Assembly: GCF_015160855.1 (NCBI RefSeq)
Contig: NZ_CP063373.1
Span: 7,502,001 to 7,566,000, forward strand
DNA from: Streptomyces ferrugineus
GTDB taxonomy: Bacteria; Actinomycetota; Actinomycetes; Streptomycetales; Streptomycetaceae
Direction of reading: 5' to 3'
Length of the DNA: 64,000 nucleotides
The notes beneath the pieces are model-generated. The model was given only the letters and a program-made list of their open reading frames with translations, did not search any database and was not told where the DNA came from. How positions within the stretch are numbered: position 1 is the stretch's first letter; every line of letters starts with the position of its first letter. The position numbers and the translations under genes are program-made. Positions 37,229 to 44,847 of the stretch are shown in pieces.

Positions 37229-37845
37229 CGGACATGCCGGAGCTGCACACTCGGCTCCTGGCGGACGTGATCTCGCTGGGTTCTCCGTATCCACTCGTCC
37301 TGACCGGCGGATACGCCGTCCGGGCGCACCACCTGGTGAGCCGGCCGAGCCAGGACCTCGATGTCGCCACTGAGAACCCGGCGCCTATGGCCGAGATCGC
37401 GGCCACGCTCCGCAGCGGTCTGGAATCCAGGGGCTGGCAGGTACAGGCACTTGAGACTGCCCCACTGTCCGCCCGCTTCACGGTGACCGATCCGGCGACC
37501 GGCCAGGAGTGCGAGGTCGACATCCTCAAAGAGATCTTCTGGCGGCCGGTCACCCAGAGCCCCTACGGACCCGTCCTCGCAGAAGAGGATGTGATCGGCA
37601 CCAAAGTCCGCGCCCTGGCCGACCGCGGAGCGCCCCGCGACCTGATCGACGTGTTCGCGGCCTCCCGTCGATGGAGCAATGCCGAACTCGAGGAGTTCGG
37701 TCGCCGTCACGCCCGCGGCCGTTTCGAGCGAGAGGACCTGCAGGCCAACCTCACGGGCGCCGAGTGGACTGACGACGAAGCCTTCACCGCCTACGGGCTC
37801 GACTCCGCCACGATCACCGCTCTCCGCTCCTGGGCGGTGGAGTAG
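37225..37845 (+). CDS. AbiEii/MenT-like nucleotidyltransferase (putative toxin)
   Basis: A 206-aa protein starting at ATG 37225. The nucleotidyltransferase motif is intact: LVLTGGYAVRAHHL followed by SQDLDVATE (GG...DxD), and a third acidic residue in CEVDILKE. AbiEii/AbiGii-type toxins use this fold to modify tRNA or other targets. Residues 130-200 are helical with RDLIDVFAASRRWSNAELEE, the usual substrate region. Coupled translation with the preceding small protein suggests a toxin-antitoxin or abortive-infection module. Confidence 0.83.
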   Translation: MTDMPELHTRLLADVISLGSPYPLVLTGGYAVRAHHLVSRPSQDLDVATENPAPMAEIAATLRSGLESRGWQVQALETAPLSARFTVTDPATGQECEVDILKEIFWRPVTQSPYGPVLAEEDVIGTKVRALADRGAPRDLIDVFAASRRWSNAELEEFGRRHARGRFEREDLQANLTGAEWTDDEAFTAYGLDSATITALRSWAVE

Positions 37846-38068
37846 GCCGACGACCTCGCGGCTCGTCTCCTCGAAGAGGCCGATGATCCGGACCACGGCT
37901 GAACCACCTCGCCGGGGCCCTGCTAAACCGGCTGCCGTTGACCGGGAAAGCCTTCAGGCCAAGCGAGGGTTTCCTCGCCTCGCCGTCGACCTCGCGGGCG
38001 CCACGGACGTCATGGCAGACGGGTCAACACTGCTCTACTGCACCTGCGCCTCGCCCCGCATGGCCCAC

Positions 38069-38080
38069 TACCGTTGCCCG
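38069..38080 (+). promoter_or_regulatory. Candidate -10 box for leaderless transcript
   Basis: TACCGT at 38069-38074 fits the Streptomyces TAnnnT -10 pattern and lies 6 bases before ATG 38081. No ribosome binding site precedes the gene. This mirrors the arrangement at 36824 for its paralogue. Confidence 0.4.
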
Positions 38081-38461
38081 ATGGATTCATTCGGCCTCGG
38101 GCACCAGCACGCCGTAGAGAGCGACGCGCCTACGCCTTCCCGTTGGAGCCCCTCCGCCGACCAGCTTCCGTCGAGCCTGACCGTACTGACCGGACCCACC
38201 CACGGTCCCGTGGATCTGCCGTTGCACCTCGCCTGGTCCGGACTGCGCACCTTCGATCTGGACGACGACAAGCTGCTCCTGGGCATGTACCGCATCGTCC
38301 TGACCACGGGCCTGCGCGACGACTACATCCAATTCCTGGATGGCAACCTCCTGACCTCCCACTGGCCCCGGCTCCGGAAGATGGTCGGCCGCGACGTCCG
38401 CAAAGCCTGGGAGGGGACTTTCCCTCAGTTGCGCCTGTACACCGGCTGGGCTGCCGCGTGA
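38081..38461 (+). CDS. Second putative antitoxin-like protein
   Basis: A 126-aa paralogue of the protein at 36836. Shared segments are GPTHGPVDLPLHLAWSG, LLLGMYRIVLTTGLRDDY and NLLTSHWPRLRKMVGRDVRK, about half identical in the last 90 residues. The N-terminal 35 residues differ. Its partner nucleotidyltransferase is reduced to a remnant, so it stands alone; an orphan antitoxin could neutralise related toxins from incoming elements. The stop overlaps the remnant start by GTGA, as in the intact copy. Confidence 0.7.
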   Translation: MDSFGLGHQHAVESDAPTPSRWSPSADQLPSSLTVLTGPTHGPVDLPLHLAWSGLRTFDLDDDKLLLGMYRIVLTTGLRDDYIQFLDGNLLTSHWPRLRKMVGRDVRKAWEGTFPQLRLYTGWAAA

Positions 38462-38583
38462 CTCATCGGGAGTGACCGGATCTACCCGAGTACCACCGCC
38501 GGCTCCTCATCGACACGCTCGACCTGGGTCGCCCCTACGGGCTCGCTCTCATGGGCGGCTACGCGATCTGGAGAGGCCGATGA
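38458..38583 (+). pseudogene. Truncated second nucleotidyltransferase
   Basis: From GTG 38458 the frame reads VTHRE, a TGA stop, then DLPEYHRRLLIDTLDLGRPY and LALMGGYAIW before ending at 38583. This aligns with MTDMPELHTRLLADVISLGS and LVLTGGYAV of the intact gene. After the GGYA motif the copy jumps to sequence matching the region after the intact gene's stop (GAGGCCGATGATC at 38573 and 37876). So it suffered a nonsense mutation and an internal deletion of roughly 560 bp. The DxD motif is lost. Confidence 0.78.
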
Positions 38584-38753
38584 TCTGGACCTCGGCTGAA
38601 CACTCCACCGAAGCTGCTGTCCATTACACCGGCTGCCGTTGGCGGTGGCCGAGATCGGCATGAGGCACTCGTACGAGCGACCCAGGACCTTCAGCCGCGG
38701 GCCCGCTCACTCTACGGTGGCCACCCGCCACACCGTCCAGTGGAGTCAACACC

Positions 38754-40205
38754 ATGAAGTACGCCGTGTCCGCGCCTCAGGCCGACTTGCTCCGCGAGAT
38801 CGCGGCGGCTTCCGAGGCTATGCGGATCCCGCCGGCTCGTTCGCAGACGGCTTGGGCGCTGGAGCAGCGCGGGCTGGTCAAGCGGACGTGGCGTGGCAGC
38901 GGACAGGTCGCGGTGGTGACGGCGGACGGCCGCTACTTCCTCAAGCACGGCAGGCATCCCCGGCAGGTGCGCGCAGAGAAGGAGCGGCTGCAGGGCGATG
39001 GCGCTCAAGCCGCGCTCGCCCCAGCCGGCGGGGCCGAACTGGTCTCCCGTCTGAAGTCGGCCTCAGGGAGAAAGATCACGGTCCCTGATCCCGCGCCGAA
39101 AACTCGGGGGCGATGGCGGGCCGCCTACTACGACGCACTCCACCACGGACACGTGCCGGACGGCCACAAGGTGCGGTGGAACGGCCGCCAGCGCGGTGAC
39201 TGCGTCTTCACACTGGTCGACGAGGAGGCCGAGAAGGCCGCCCAGCCGCCACCGGTACCGACCGTCGACGTACCGGAGGTGCTGGATCGCCCTCACCCTC
39301 TTGTCCGTGCGACGCGGAAAGCCTTGGGCCGTTCGCAGGGTCCGGTCGACACTCGAGGCCGGGCAGAGATCATCCCGTTGCACGTGTCGCGGCCACTCGC
39401 CGACCGTGCCCTACGAGTCGCGCACGCACTCCTGACGGAAGCCGAGAGCCGCGGTCACGCAGTCGAGACGCAAACCGACCTGCAGGACGGTGAGGCTTTG
39501 CACACGCTGGCGATCACCATCCGGGGCCACGCCTTCCCCCTCGTCCTCACGGAGCGGACGACCAAAGTCCCGCACGAGCCGACCCCACAGGAACTCCGCC
39601 AGCAAGAACGCAACCCGTGGACCCGAGTGCCCAAGTATGACGAGGAGTTCAACGGCCGTCTCGCCATCGGCGCCCCCGCAAAGAGCTGGTACCAGCACTC
39701 GTACTCCTACAGCGACGGAGCACGCTGGACCTTGGAGTCCCGCCTGGGTCTTCTGCTGCAGGACCTAGAGCGCCTCGCTGCGGAGGCAGAACGACGGGAA
39801 CAGGAGCAGGAACGTGCCGAAGCCGAGCGGCGGCGGCGTTGGTACGCGGCCCTCGCCCAGGCTCGAGAGCAGCAGATCGAGCAGCACCGCTCGAAGACCC
39901 TCATCGAGCAGGTCGAGAGCTGGCGGCAGGCCGCCGAGATCCGCGCATTCTGCCGGGCCGCCCGTGCCCGCGCCGACGGCACACCGGTTCCGGCCGAGGA
40001 GGCCGAGTGGCTGGAGTGGGCTGAAGCGTATGCGACTCAACTCGACCCGCTGCAGCACCAGCTGAAGACGCCGCCGGATCCCCCGGCCAAGCGGGAGGTT
40101 CTGCGGGAGCTGTCGAAGGTCGACACCTACGCCTACCCGTGGCCGTTCGACGCCGACGGCCGCTGGACGCTCCCTGAGGTTGAGTCGGCCGACGAGCTCC
40201 CCTGA
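38754..40205 (+). CDS. Hypothetical protein with winged-helix-like N-terminus and coiled coil
   Basis: A 483-aa protein I do not recognise. Residues 5-65 look like a small winged helix (SQTAWALEQRGLVKRTWRGS). The middle contains a possible alpha/beta domain (SRPLADRALRVAHALLTEAE). Residues 340-400 form a charged coiled coil (EAERREQEQERAEAERRRRW). Similar proteins occur in actinobacterial mobile elements. ATG 38754 is preceded by GTCAACACC without a clear ribosome site. A strong terminator follows, shared with the convergent integrase gene. Confidence 0.72.
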   Translation: MKYAVSAPQADLLREIAAASEAMRIPPARSQTAWALEQRGLVKRTWRGSGQVAVVTADGRYFLKHGRHPRQVRAEKERLQGDGAQAALAPAGGAELVSRLKSASGRKITVPDPAPKTRGRWRAAYYDALHHGHVPDGHKVRWNGRQRGDCVFTLVDEEAEKAAQPPPVPTVDVPEVLDRPHPLVRATRKALGRSQGPVDTRGRAEIIPLHVSRPLADRALRVAHALLTEAESRGHAVETQTDLQDGEALHTLAITIRGHAFPLVLTERTTKVPHEPTPQELRQQERNPWTRVPKYDEEFNGRLAIGAPAKSWYQHSYSYSDGARWTLESRLGLLLQDLERLAAEAERREQEQERAEAERRRRWYAALAQAREQQIEQHRSKTLIEQVESWRQAAEIRAFCRAARARADGTPVPAEEAEWLEWAEAYATQLDPLQHQLKTPPDPPAKREVLRELSKVDTYAYPWPFDADGRWTLPEVESADELP

Positions 40206-40230
40206 ACTGCGGTCGCCCCTCACACAAACG

Positions 40231-40263
40231 CCTTCGCCCTGTCCACGAAGGACAGGGCGAAGG
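40231..40263. terminator. Bidirectional terminator hairpin
   Basis: A perfect 14-bp inverted repeat, CCTTCGCCCTGTCC (40231-40244) and GGACAGGGCGAAGG (40250-40263), with a 5-base loop. It lies between the convergent genes ending at 40205 and 40269 and can stop transcription from both sides. Confidence 0.85.
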
Positions 40264-40268
40264 AACGT

Positions 40269-41372
40269 TTATGCAGCGATGCTGAGCGGAGCCTCCATAC
40301 GCTCCCAGGCGCCGAGCACAGCCTTGTGCGCGTCGGGCTGAAGGTGGGCGTAGCGCTGGGTGGTCTGGAAGCTCTCGTGGCCGAGGAGGTGCTGGACCTC
40401 GTAAAGCGAGACGCCCTTCTGGACCAGCCACGAGGCGCAGGTGTGGCGCATGGAGTGCGGCGGGTAGTGCGGGACGAGCTGCTGCTCGCCGTCATCGTCG
40501 AAGTAGTAGGAGCTGTCGACAGTCGGCCACCAGGTCTGCCGTCGCCAGTTGCCGTCGTTGAGGAGGCGGCCGGCCCGGCCCTTGGTGAGGGTGGTGAACA
40601 CCACGGCGTCCCGGTCGAGCCGGTGGATATGGCGTTCGACCGCCTCTAGGACGTGAGGCGGGAGCGGCACCTCTCGGCGGCTCTTGGAGCTCTTCGGGTA
40701 CTCCTTGATGCCGCTCTTGGTATTGACCTCCACGACGAACAGACGTGAGCGGCGCTGGTCGATGCGATGCCTGTGAAGGCCAGACAGCTCGCCCCACCGC
40801 AGCCCGGTGTAGAAGCCGAGCAGGCACATCGTCCGCCACACGGTGGGGAGTTCGTCCAGGATGCTCTGCGCCTGGTCGAGCGTGAACCACTGCGGTGGTT
40901 TGACAGCGATCTGGGGCAGGTCGATGCTGCGGCAGGGGCTCACCGCGATCACGTCGTCGTCGACGGCCGCGCGCATGATGGAGGACGTCAGGTTGTAGGA
41001 CCGCTTGATGGCCGCGGCCCCCACCCCCTTCTCGATTAGGGAGCGGATCCAACTCTGCACATCCATGCGGGTGATGGCCCGCATCTCCCAGTCGGCCCAG
41101 TAGGGCATGACGTGGTTCTTGATGCTCGACGCGTCGCCCTGAAGGGTGTGGGGCTCGACGACGCGGGCGTTCCACCACCGGTCGTGCCAGTCGCGGAAGG
41201 ACGTTTCGCCGACCCGCGGGTCGCGCAGGCCCCCGCGGGCGAACTGGGTCTCCATCTCGAGTCCCCAGGCGCGTGCCTGCGTCTTGAGGGGAAACGATTC
41301 GCTGAACCGGTCACCGAGCCGGTTGCGAACCGTCGCCTGCCAGTTGCCAGTCTTCAACTTGCGTAGGTACAG
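40269..41372 (-). CDS. Tyrosine-type recombinase/integrase
   Basis: About 362-367 aa. The catalytic set is visible: Arg in GFYTGLRWGELSGLH, His-x-x-Arg in HSMRHTCASWLV, His in LGHESFQTTQRYAHL and the nucleophile Tyr in QRYAHL. An N-terminal SAM-like domain (DVQSWIRSLIEKGVGAAAIK) binds core DNA. TTG 41357 is the first ordinary start, but GAGGAG (41378-41383, complement) is spaced 5 bases from an in-frame CTG at 41370-41372. A CTG start would add YLRKL, restoring a typical integrase N-terminus. It is the likely integrase of the element. Confidence 0.93.
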   Translation of the reverse strand: MYLRKLKTGNWQATVRNRLGDRFSESFPLKTQARAWGLEMETQFARGGLRDPRVGETSFRDWHDRWWNARVVEPHTLQGDASSIKNHVMPYWADWEMRAITRMDVQSWIRSLIEKGVGAAAIKRSYNLTSSIMRAAVDDDVIAVSPCRSIDLPQIAVKPPQWFTLDQAQSILDELPTVWRTMCLLGFYTGLRWGELSGLHRHRIDQRRSRLFVVEVNTKSGIKEYPKSSKSRREVPLPPHVLEAVERHIHRLDRDAVVFTTLTKGRAGRLLNDGNWRRQTWWPTVDSSYYFDDDGEQQLVPHYPPHSMRHTCASWLVQKGVSLYEVQHLLGHESFQTTQRYAHLQPDAHKAVLGAWERMEAPLSIAA

Positions 41373-41417
41373 CCCAACTCCTCATGTCAGTACGGAAGGT
41401 CCTTCGCCGGGCCGGGG

Positions 41418-41624
41418 TCAGCGGCGCAGTCTCGGTGCGGCGACAGCGCGGCTGGAGATGAAGGCGTCGAGTCCGGCGGCGGGAACGCGGATACGCGAGC
41501 GGCTCGTGCCGGTGCGGAGATCGACGACTGGCAGGTCGCCTGCGGCGATGAAGCGGTAGACGGTGCGGCGGTCGACGTCCAGGGCAGCGGCGACGGCGGG
41601 AACGGACAACAGGCGCGCGGGCAA
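41418..41624 (-). CDS. Excisionase-like helix-turn-helix protein
   Basis: A 68-aa protein starting at TTG 41624, supported by AAGGAGT 6 bases upstream. It has a MerR/excisionase-type helix-turn-helix: LLSVPAVAAALDVDRRTVY followed by FIAAGDLPVVDLRTG and a basic wing RSRIRVP. Size and position directly upstream of the integrase gene suggest a recombination directionality factor. In-frame codons further upstream are Arg/Pro-rich and have no ribosome site. Confidence 0.83.
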   Translation of the reverse strand: MPARLLSVPAVAAALDVDRRTVYRFIAAGDLPVVDLRTGTSRSRIRVPAAGLDAFISSRAVAAPRLRR

Positions 41625-41862
41625 GGGTGACTCCTTGGCAGGGAGGGGGAAAGGGGCGCGGCGAGCAGGCAGCCGCGAGGCCGGTTCGCGGGGAAGGCCG
41701 ACATGCCCTCTGTCAGGGACGGGGCGCGGCACGTCAGGAAGCGGCGGGACTCCTGTGAACAGGAGCCGGGTATGAGCACAGTCGATGGCAGACCGGAGAG
41801 CGTGCGGGAAGGCAATCGCGGGTGGCGGCGCTCCGCTGATCGGTCGGTGCGCCGGGGCTGGT

Positions 41863-42492
41863 TCACCGCGTAGTCGGCTCCGGAAGGAGAGTTACCTGGG
41901 AGGGGCGCCGCGTGTCGGTCTCGTCTGCTTCGAGGCGGAAGCAGTACGGGTAGCGGAGCACCAACCAGGCGGGGTCCACGCCGGCGAGCTCGGCCACGGT
42001 GGCGACGTCGAGGCCCAGCCGCAGCCAGCGCACCAGAGTGGAGTCCCGGAGGATGTCGACGGGCTCCCCCAACCGCCAGCTCAGCAGCTCGTCGTGCGGC
42101 AGTACGGCCTCCTGCGCCTGTTCCCACAGCCGCTCGTACGCGGCTATCGAGAGTCGCGCACCGCGCGTGCCGGGGAACAGCAGATCGCCCTTCTGGAGAC
42201 CGGCCACGTCGATCCACTCGCGCAGGAAAGCGGCGAACTGCGGTCGCAGCGGCACCACTCGAGCCCGTCCTCGATGGCGAACTGTCAGCTCACCAGAACC
42301 ACCTGAACGAAGGACAACATCGCGAACACGCAGAGCCCGGGCTTCACTCGGACGAAGTGCCCCCTCGGCCACGGCGGCGAGGAAGGGGTGCACCGAGCGA
42401 CTTCCGCCCGTCTGCTGACGTATCCAATCCAGCAGCGAGAGGACTTGCCTCTCGGAAAGTATCCATTCCTCGTCCAATGCATCGATCAGCAC
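41863..42492 (-). CDS. Recombinase-like protein without catalytic residues
   Basis: About 209 aa from GTG 42492, which has GAGGAG 9 bases upstream (ATG 42561 is an alternative). The pattern LRPSEARALRVRDVVL, LTVRHRGRARVVPLRPQF and DLLFPGTRGARLSIAAYERL resembles the catalytic domain of phage-type tyrosine recombinases, including an R-equivalent in LRPSEA. However the HxxR and the Tyr nucleophile region (STLVRWLRLGLDVATVAELA) are not conserved. It may be an accessory DNA-binding factor derived from a recombinase. A strong 11-bp inverted repeat lies upstream. Confidence 0.68.
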   Translation of the reverse strand: MLIDALDEEWILSERQVLSLLDWIRQQTGGSRSVHPFLAAVAEGALRPSEARALRVRDVVLRSGGSGELTVRHRGRARVVPLRPQFAAFLREWIDVAGLQKGDLLFPGTRGARLSIAAYERLWEQAQEAVLPHDELLSWRLGEPVDILRDSTLVRWLRLGLDVATVAELAGVDPAWLVLRYPYCFRLEADETDTRRPSQVTLLPEPTTR

Positions 42493-42563
42493 AGTAGTGA
42501 ACTCCTCAGGAAAATAGGGGATTCGTCGCACGAGGACCGCTTGACAAGGACAATGGTCCACAC

Positions 42564-42590
42564 GATCCCCGGTTTCGGTAACCGGGGATC
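42564..42590. promoter_or_regulatory. 11-bp inverted repeat, candidate operator
   Basis: GATCCCCGGTT (42564-42574) and AACCGGGGATC (42580-42590) are perfect complements with a 5-base spacer. The repeat lies about 72 bp upstream of GTG 42492, or overlaps the alternative upstream start region at 42561. It could be a repressor site or an RNA hairpin. Confidence 0.5.
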
Positions 42591-42913
42591 CCGTGCTACA
42601 AAGGCAGGGGCCCGCCCATCGGCCCGTGCGGGATTTTCTGTCGCATCATGACGATTTCACACCCGCGGCTAGCCCGCCTACACCTAGGTTCACTTGAAGC
42701 AGCCGAACTAATCCAGTCCGTTGCCGACCGAATACGTCTGCCGTCGGCGAACTGCTTCTGGGAGCAGAGTTCACTGCCAAAAATCGCTAAAATGGGGCAA
42801 ATTCACCCCCAGAACGGACGGCCAGGGCAGGTGCCTTCTAAGCGCCTGCCCTGTCGGCGAACCCAAGCGCGTTGAGCACCTGGCCGAAGCGGTGGCCGAA
42901 GAAGCGAGAAGCG
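42591..42913. other. Non-coding stretch with hairpin
   Basis: About 320 bp, AT-richer than most of the window, without a convincing gene. It contains a stem at 42825-42851: GGGCAGGTGC and GCGCCTGCCC, 10 pairs with one wobble and a 7-base loop. This could be a terminator of short leftover transcription or a regulatory hairpin before the next small frame. Confidence 0.5.
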
Positions 42914-43303
42914 ATGGGCAAACCAGCCCCCTTAGCCGCATGGAACATTTCTGGCGAGGGCGAGGAATTTCACTGCGAATGTCGCCCCCACTCCTCACGC
43001 CGTGCCTGGATGACGATTTTCGTACCGTCGGGAACTCGTCTGCGGGGCCTGGCTATTCGCGGGTGGAGGTCAGAACATTCAGTGCACACTTCCAGGATTC
43101 CGCTCCGGATCGGAACGGATCAACCGTTGCCAGAAGGACGACACACGCCACTCGCAGTGCCACTGAAGAATTCACACACACTGCCTGATCTCGAAATCCC
43201 AGTGCAAGATCTTGGCGACGCATACCTGGTGAAACTCCCTGCCCTTCTCGACAGGAAGGGTGGGTTCGATGCCCACTGGCGCGCTGTCAGTGGCTCTTCG
43301 TAG
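42914..43303 (+). CDS. Possible small protein with TTA leucine codon
   Basis: A 129-aa frame from ATG 42914 with weak support. The C-terminal part (VPLKNSHTLPDLEIPVQDLG, DAYLVKLPALLDRKGGFD) reads like a real protein, but G/C bias at third positions is low and no family was recognised. Codon 7 is TTA, the rare codon decoded by the bldA tRNA in Streptomyces. A poor ribosome site (GAGAAG) precedes the ATG. Its TAG stop overlaps the candidate -10 of the next gene. Confidence 0.4.
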   Translation: MGKPAPLAAWNISGEGEEFHCECRPHSSRRAWMTIFVPSGTRLRGLAIRGWRSEHSVHTSRIPLRIGTDQPLPEGRHTPLAVPLKNSHTLPDLEIPVQDLGDAYLVKLPALLDRKGGFDAHWRAVSGSS

Positions 43304-43313
43304 CCTGATGAGT
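43301..43313 (+). promoter_or_regulatory. Candidate -10 box before CoiA-like gene
   Basis: TAGCCT at 43301-43306 fits TAnnnT and lies 7 bases before ATG 43314, without an intervening ribosome site, so the message may be leaderless. ATG 43308 in the same frame is too close to the box to be used. Confidence 0.3.
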
Positions 43314-44573
43314 ATGGCGAACGGCGTATGGCACACCGGCTATCGCATAAAGATCGAACTGACGCATGCGGATCTCGGACACCCTGACCGCCCTGGCCTG
43401 TTGGACGAGATCACCATGCCGATCGAGAAGCGCGATCGTGAGCTGCTGCAGTGCTTGCAGCATCACGACACCGGCATCTGCCGGGCCGAGGAAAGAGACC
43501 GATCACCGTGGATGACCATCCGTCGACGCACCATCGACGGAACCACCACCCTTGTCGCCGCGCACTTGCCAGTGCGCACCAAGCCAACCGCCGTGGAGAG
43601 CGACAAGCACAAAGCTCTCAAGGCGCGTATCGTCCGCGCCGCACAACGCCACGGTCTGACGGCCGAAATCGAGGCGCGTAGCACGGACGGCAAAGTACGC
43701 AGCGACGTTCTGGTCACCGGTGGCGCTGAGCGCATCGGCTGGGAGGCGCAGTACTCGCCGATCACGGCATCGACCGTGCGGCGGCGCTCGGCCGCGTCTG
43801 TAGACCGAGGGATCATGCCGCTGTGGGTGACCAACGACGACCGGGCCGCACTGATCGACCGTGCGCCATGGGTGCGGGTGGATGACTGGACCTGGCGCGA
43901 GATTGCCTCCGAGCGCGCCATGCTCGTGCGGGGCGGGATCCGGCATCTTCAGGACTGGGCCTGCATTCCGGCAGCCCAGCGGCCCTGCCCCCTCAACGGC
44001 GGCTCATGCGGAGGCTTGCACGTGCAGTGGGATCTGCCTGCTCTGTGCTTGCCTCCCAAACCGCACACCCGCGTCGACGACCTCGTCACGGCCAGCGCCG
44101 AAGGCCAGTACGTTCCCATGAAGATCCCCGGCCAGCTCAACCCGCGGGTCTCGACTCGCCTGTGGGCTCCCGCGGCGGACCGGGACCGGTGGCGCGACAT
44201 CATCGGCGAAGACGAAGCACTGCCCGAACCGGAAGTCCCTGCGGAAGCAAGTCTGACGTTCACTGAAGAGACGCTCGATTCCACCTGCCGCTACGGCGAG
44301 GACACCCGCGTCTTCGACGACCGACGTCCACGCCGCGACCACGCTGACGCATCCGGCCTGCACAGCTTCACAGAAGTACCCCGGCGGATCTTCCGGGTCC
44401 CTCACCAGCCCCAACGTCTCACCAGCAGCCCAGAGCAGCGGATCGCTGCCGCGCAACGCCACGGCTGCGCCGTCTGGCATATCGGCCCGTGCGCAGGTTG
44501 CGGCACCCCGATCCAGCGCTACGGCCCTGGCTCCGCACACGCCTGCGCCTCATGTCGCAGACGTGTGCGCTAG
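43314..44573 (+). CDS. CoiA-like nuclease domain protein
   Basis: About 419 aa from ATG 43314. Residues about 85-150 (HKALKARIVRAAQRHGL, VRSDVLVTGG, IGWEAQYSPIT) fit the CoiA/PD-(D/E)xK nuclease pattern with Asp, Glu and Gln-type catalytic residues (SDVLV...WEAQ). The C-terminus has a zinc-ribbon CAGCGTP...CASC. CoiA-like proteins process single-stranded DNA during competence; here, on a mobile element, a defence or DNA-uptake role is possible. It is transcribed alone, with an unusual start and no strong Shine-Dalgarno. Confidence 0.72.
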   Translation: MANGVWHTGYRIKIELTHADLGHPDRPGLLDEITMPIEKRDRELLQCLQHHDTGICRAEERDRSPWMTIRRRTIDGTTTLVAAHLPVRTKPTAVESDKHKALKARIVRAAQRHGLTAEIEARSTDGKVRSDVLVTGGAERIGWEAQYSPITASTVRRRSAASVDRGIMPLWVTNDDRAALIDRAPWVRVDDWTWREIASERAMLVRGGIRHLQDWACIPAAQRPCPLNGGSCGGLHVQWDLPALCLPPKPHTRVDDLVTASAEGQYVPMKIPGQLNPRVSTRLWAPAADRDRWRDIIGEDEALPEPEVPAEASLTFTEETLDSTCRYGEDTRVFDDRRPRRDHADASGLHSFTEVPRRIFRVPHQPQRLTSSPEQRIAAAQRHGCAVWHIGPCAGCGTPIQRYGPGSAHACASCRRRVR

Positions 44574-44847
44574 CTGAGCGGCGGACCTCATCGGACGCGT
44601 CTGGTCACACCAAGTTCTGTGCCACTTGGAATGACTTCACCGGCAAGGCACCACAGACCACTGGATGAGTCCAGCAACCACGCCGGGGTGCTGGTTCACC
44701 GACGGCACCACCGCACCGCTATCGGAACCGTACGCAGACCAAGGCGGCTGCGCGCCATGCGCCCAAGCAGCACAGGTCATGAGGCGCTGTAGCTCAGCGG
44801 ACTTCAGTACGTCGGCAGACGGCGCATACGTCGTGCACCACGGGTGA
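44574..44847. other. Intergenic, convergent
   Basis: About 270 bp between convergent genes. A short inverted repeat CCAAGT (44610-44615) and ACTTGG (44624-44629) might act as weak terminator. The stretch GCGCTGTAGCTCAGCGG at 44784-44800 resembles the start of a tRNA gene, but no T-arm or full cloverleaf follows. Nothing else is seen. Confidence 0.4.
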
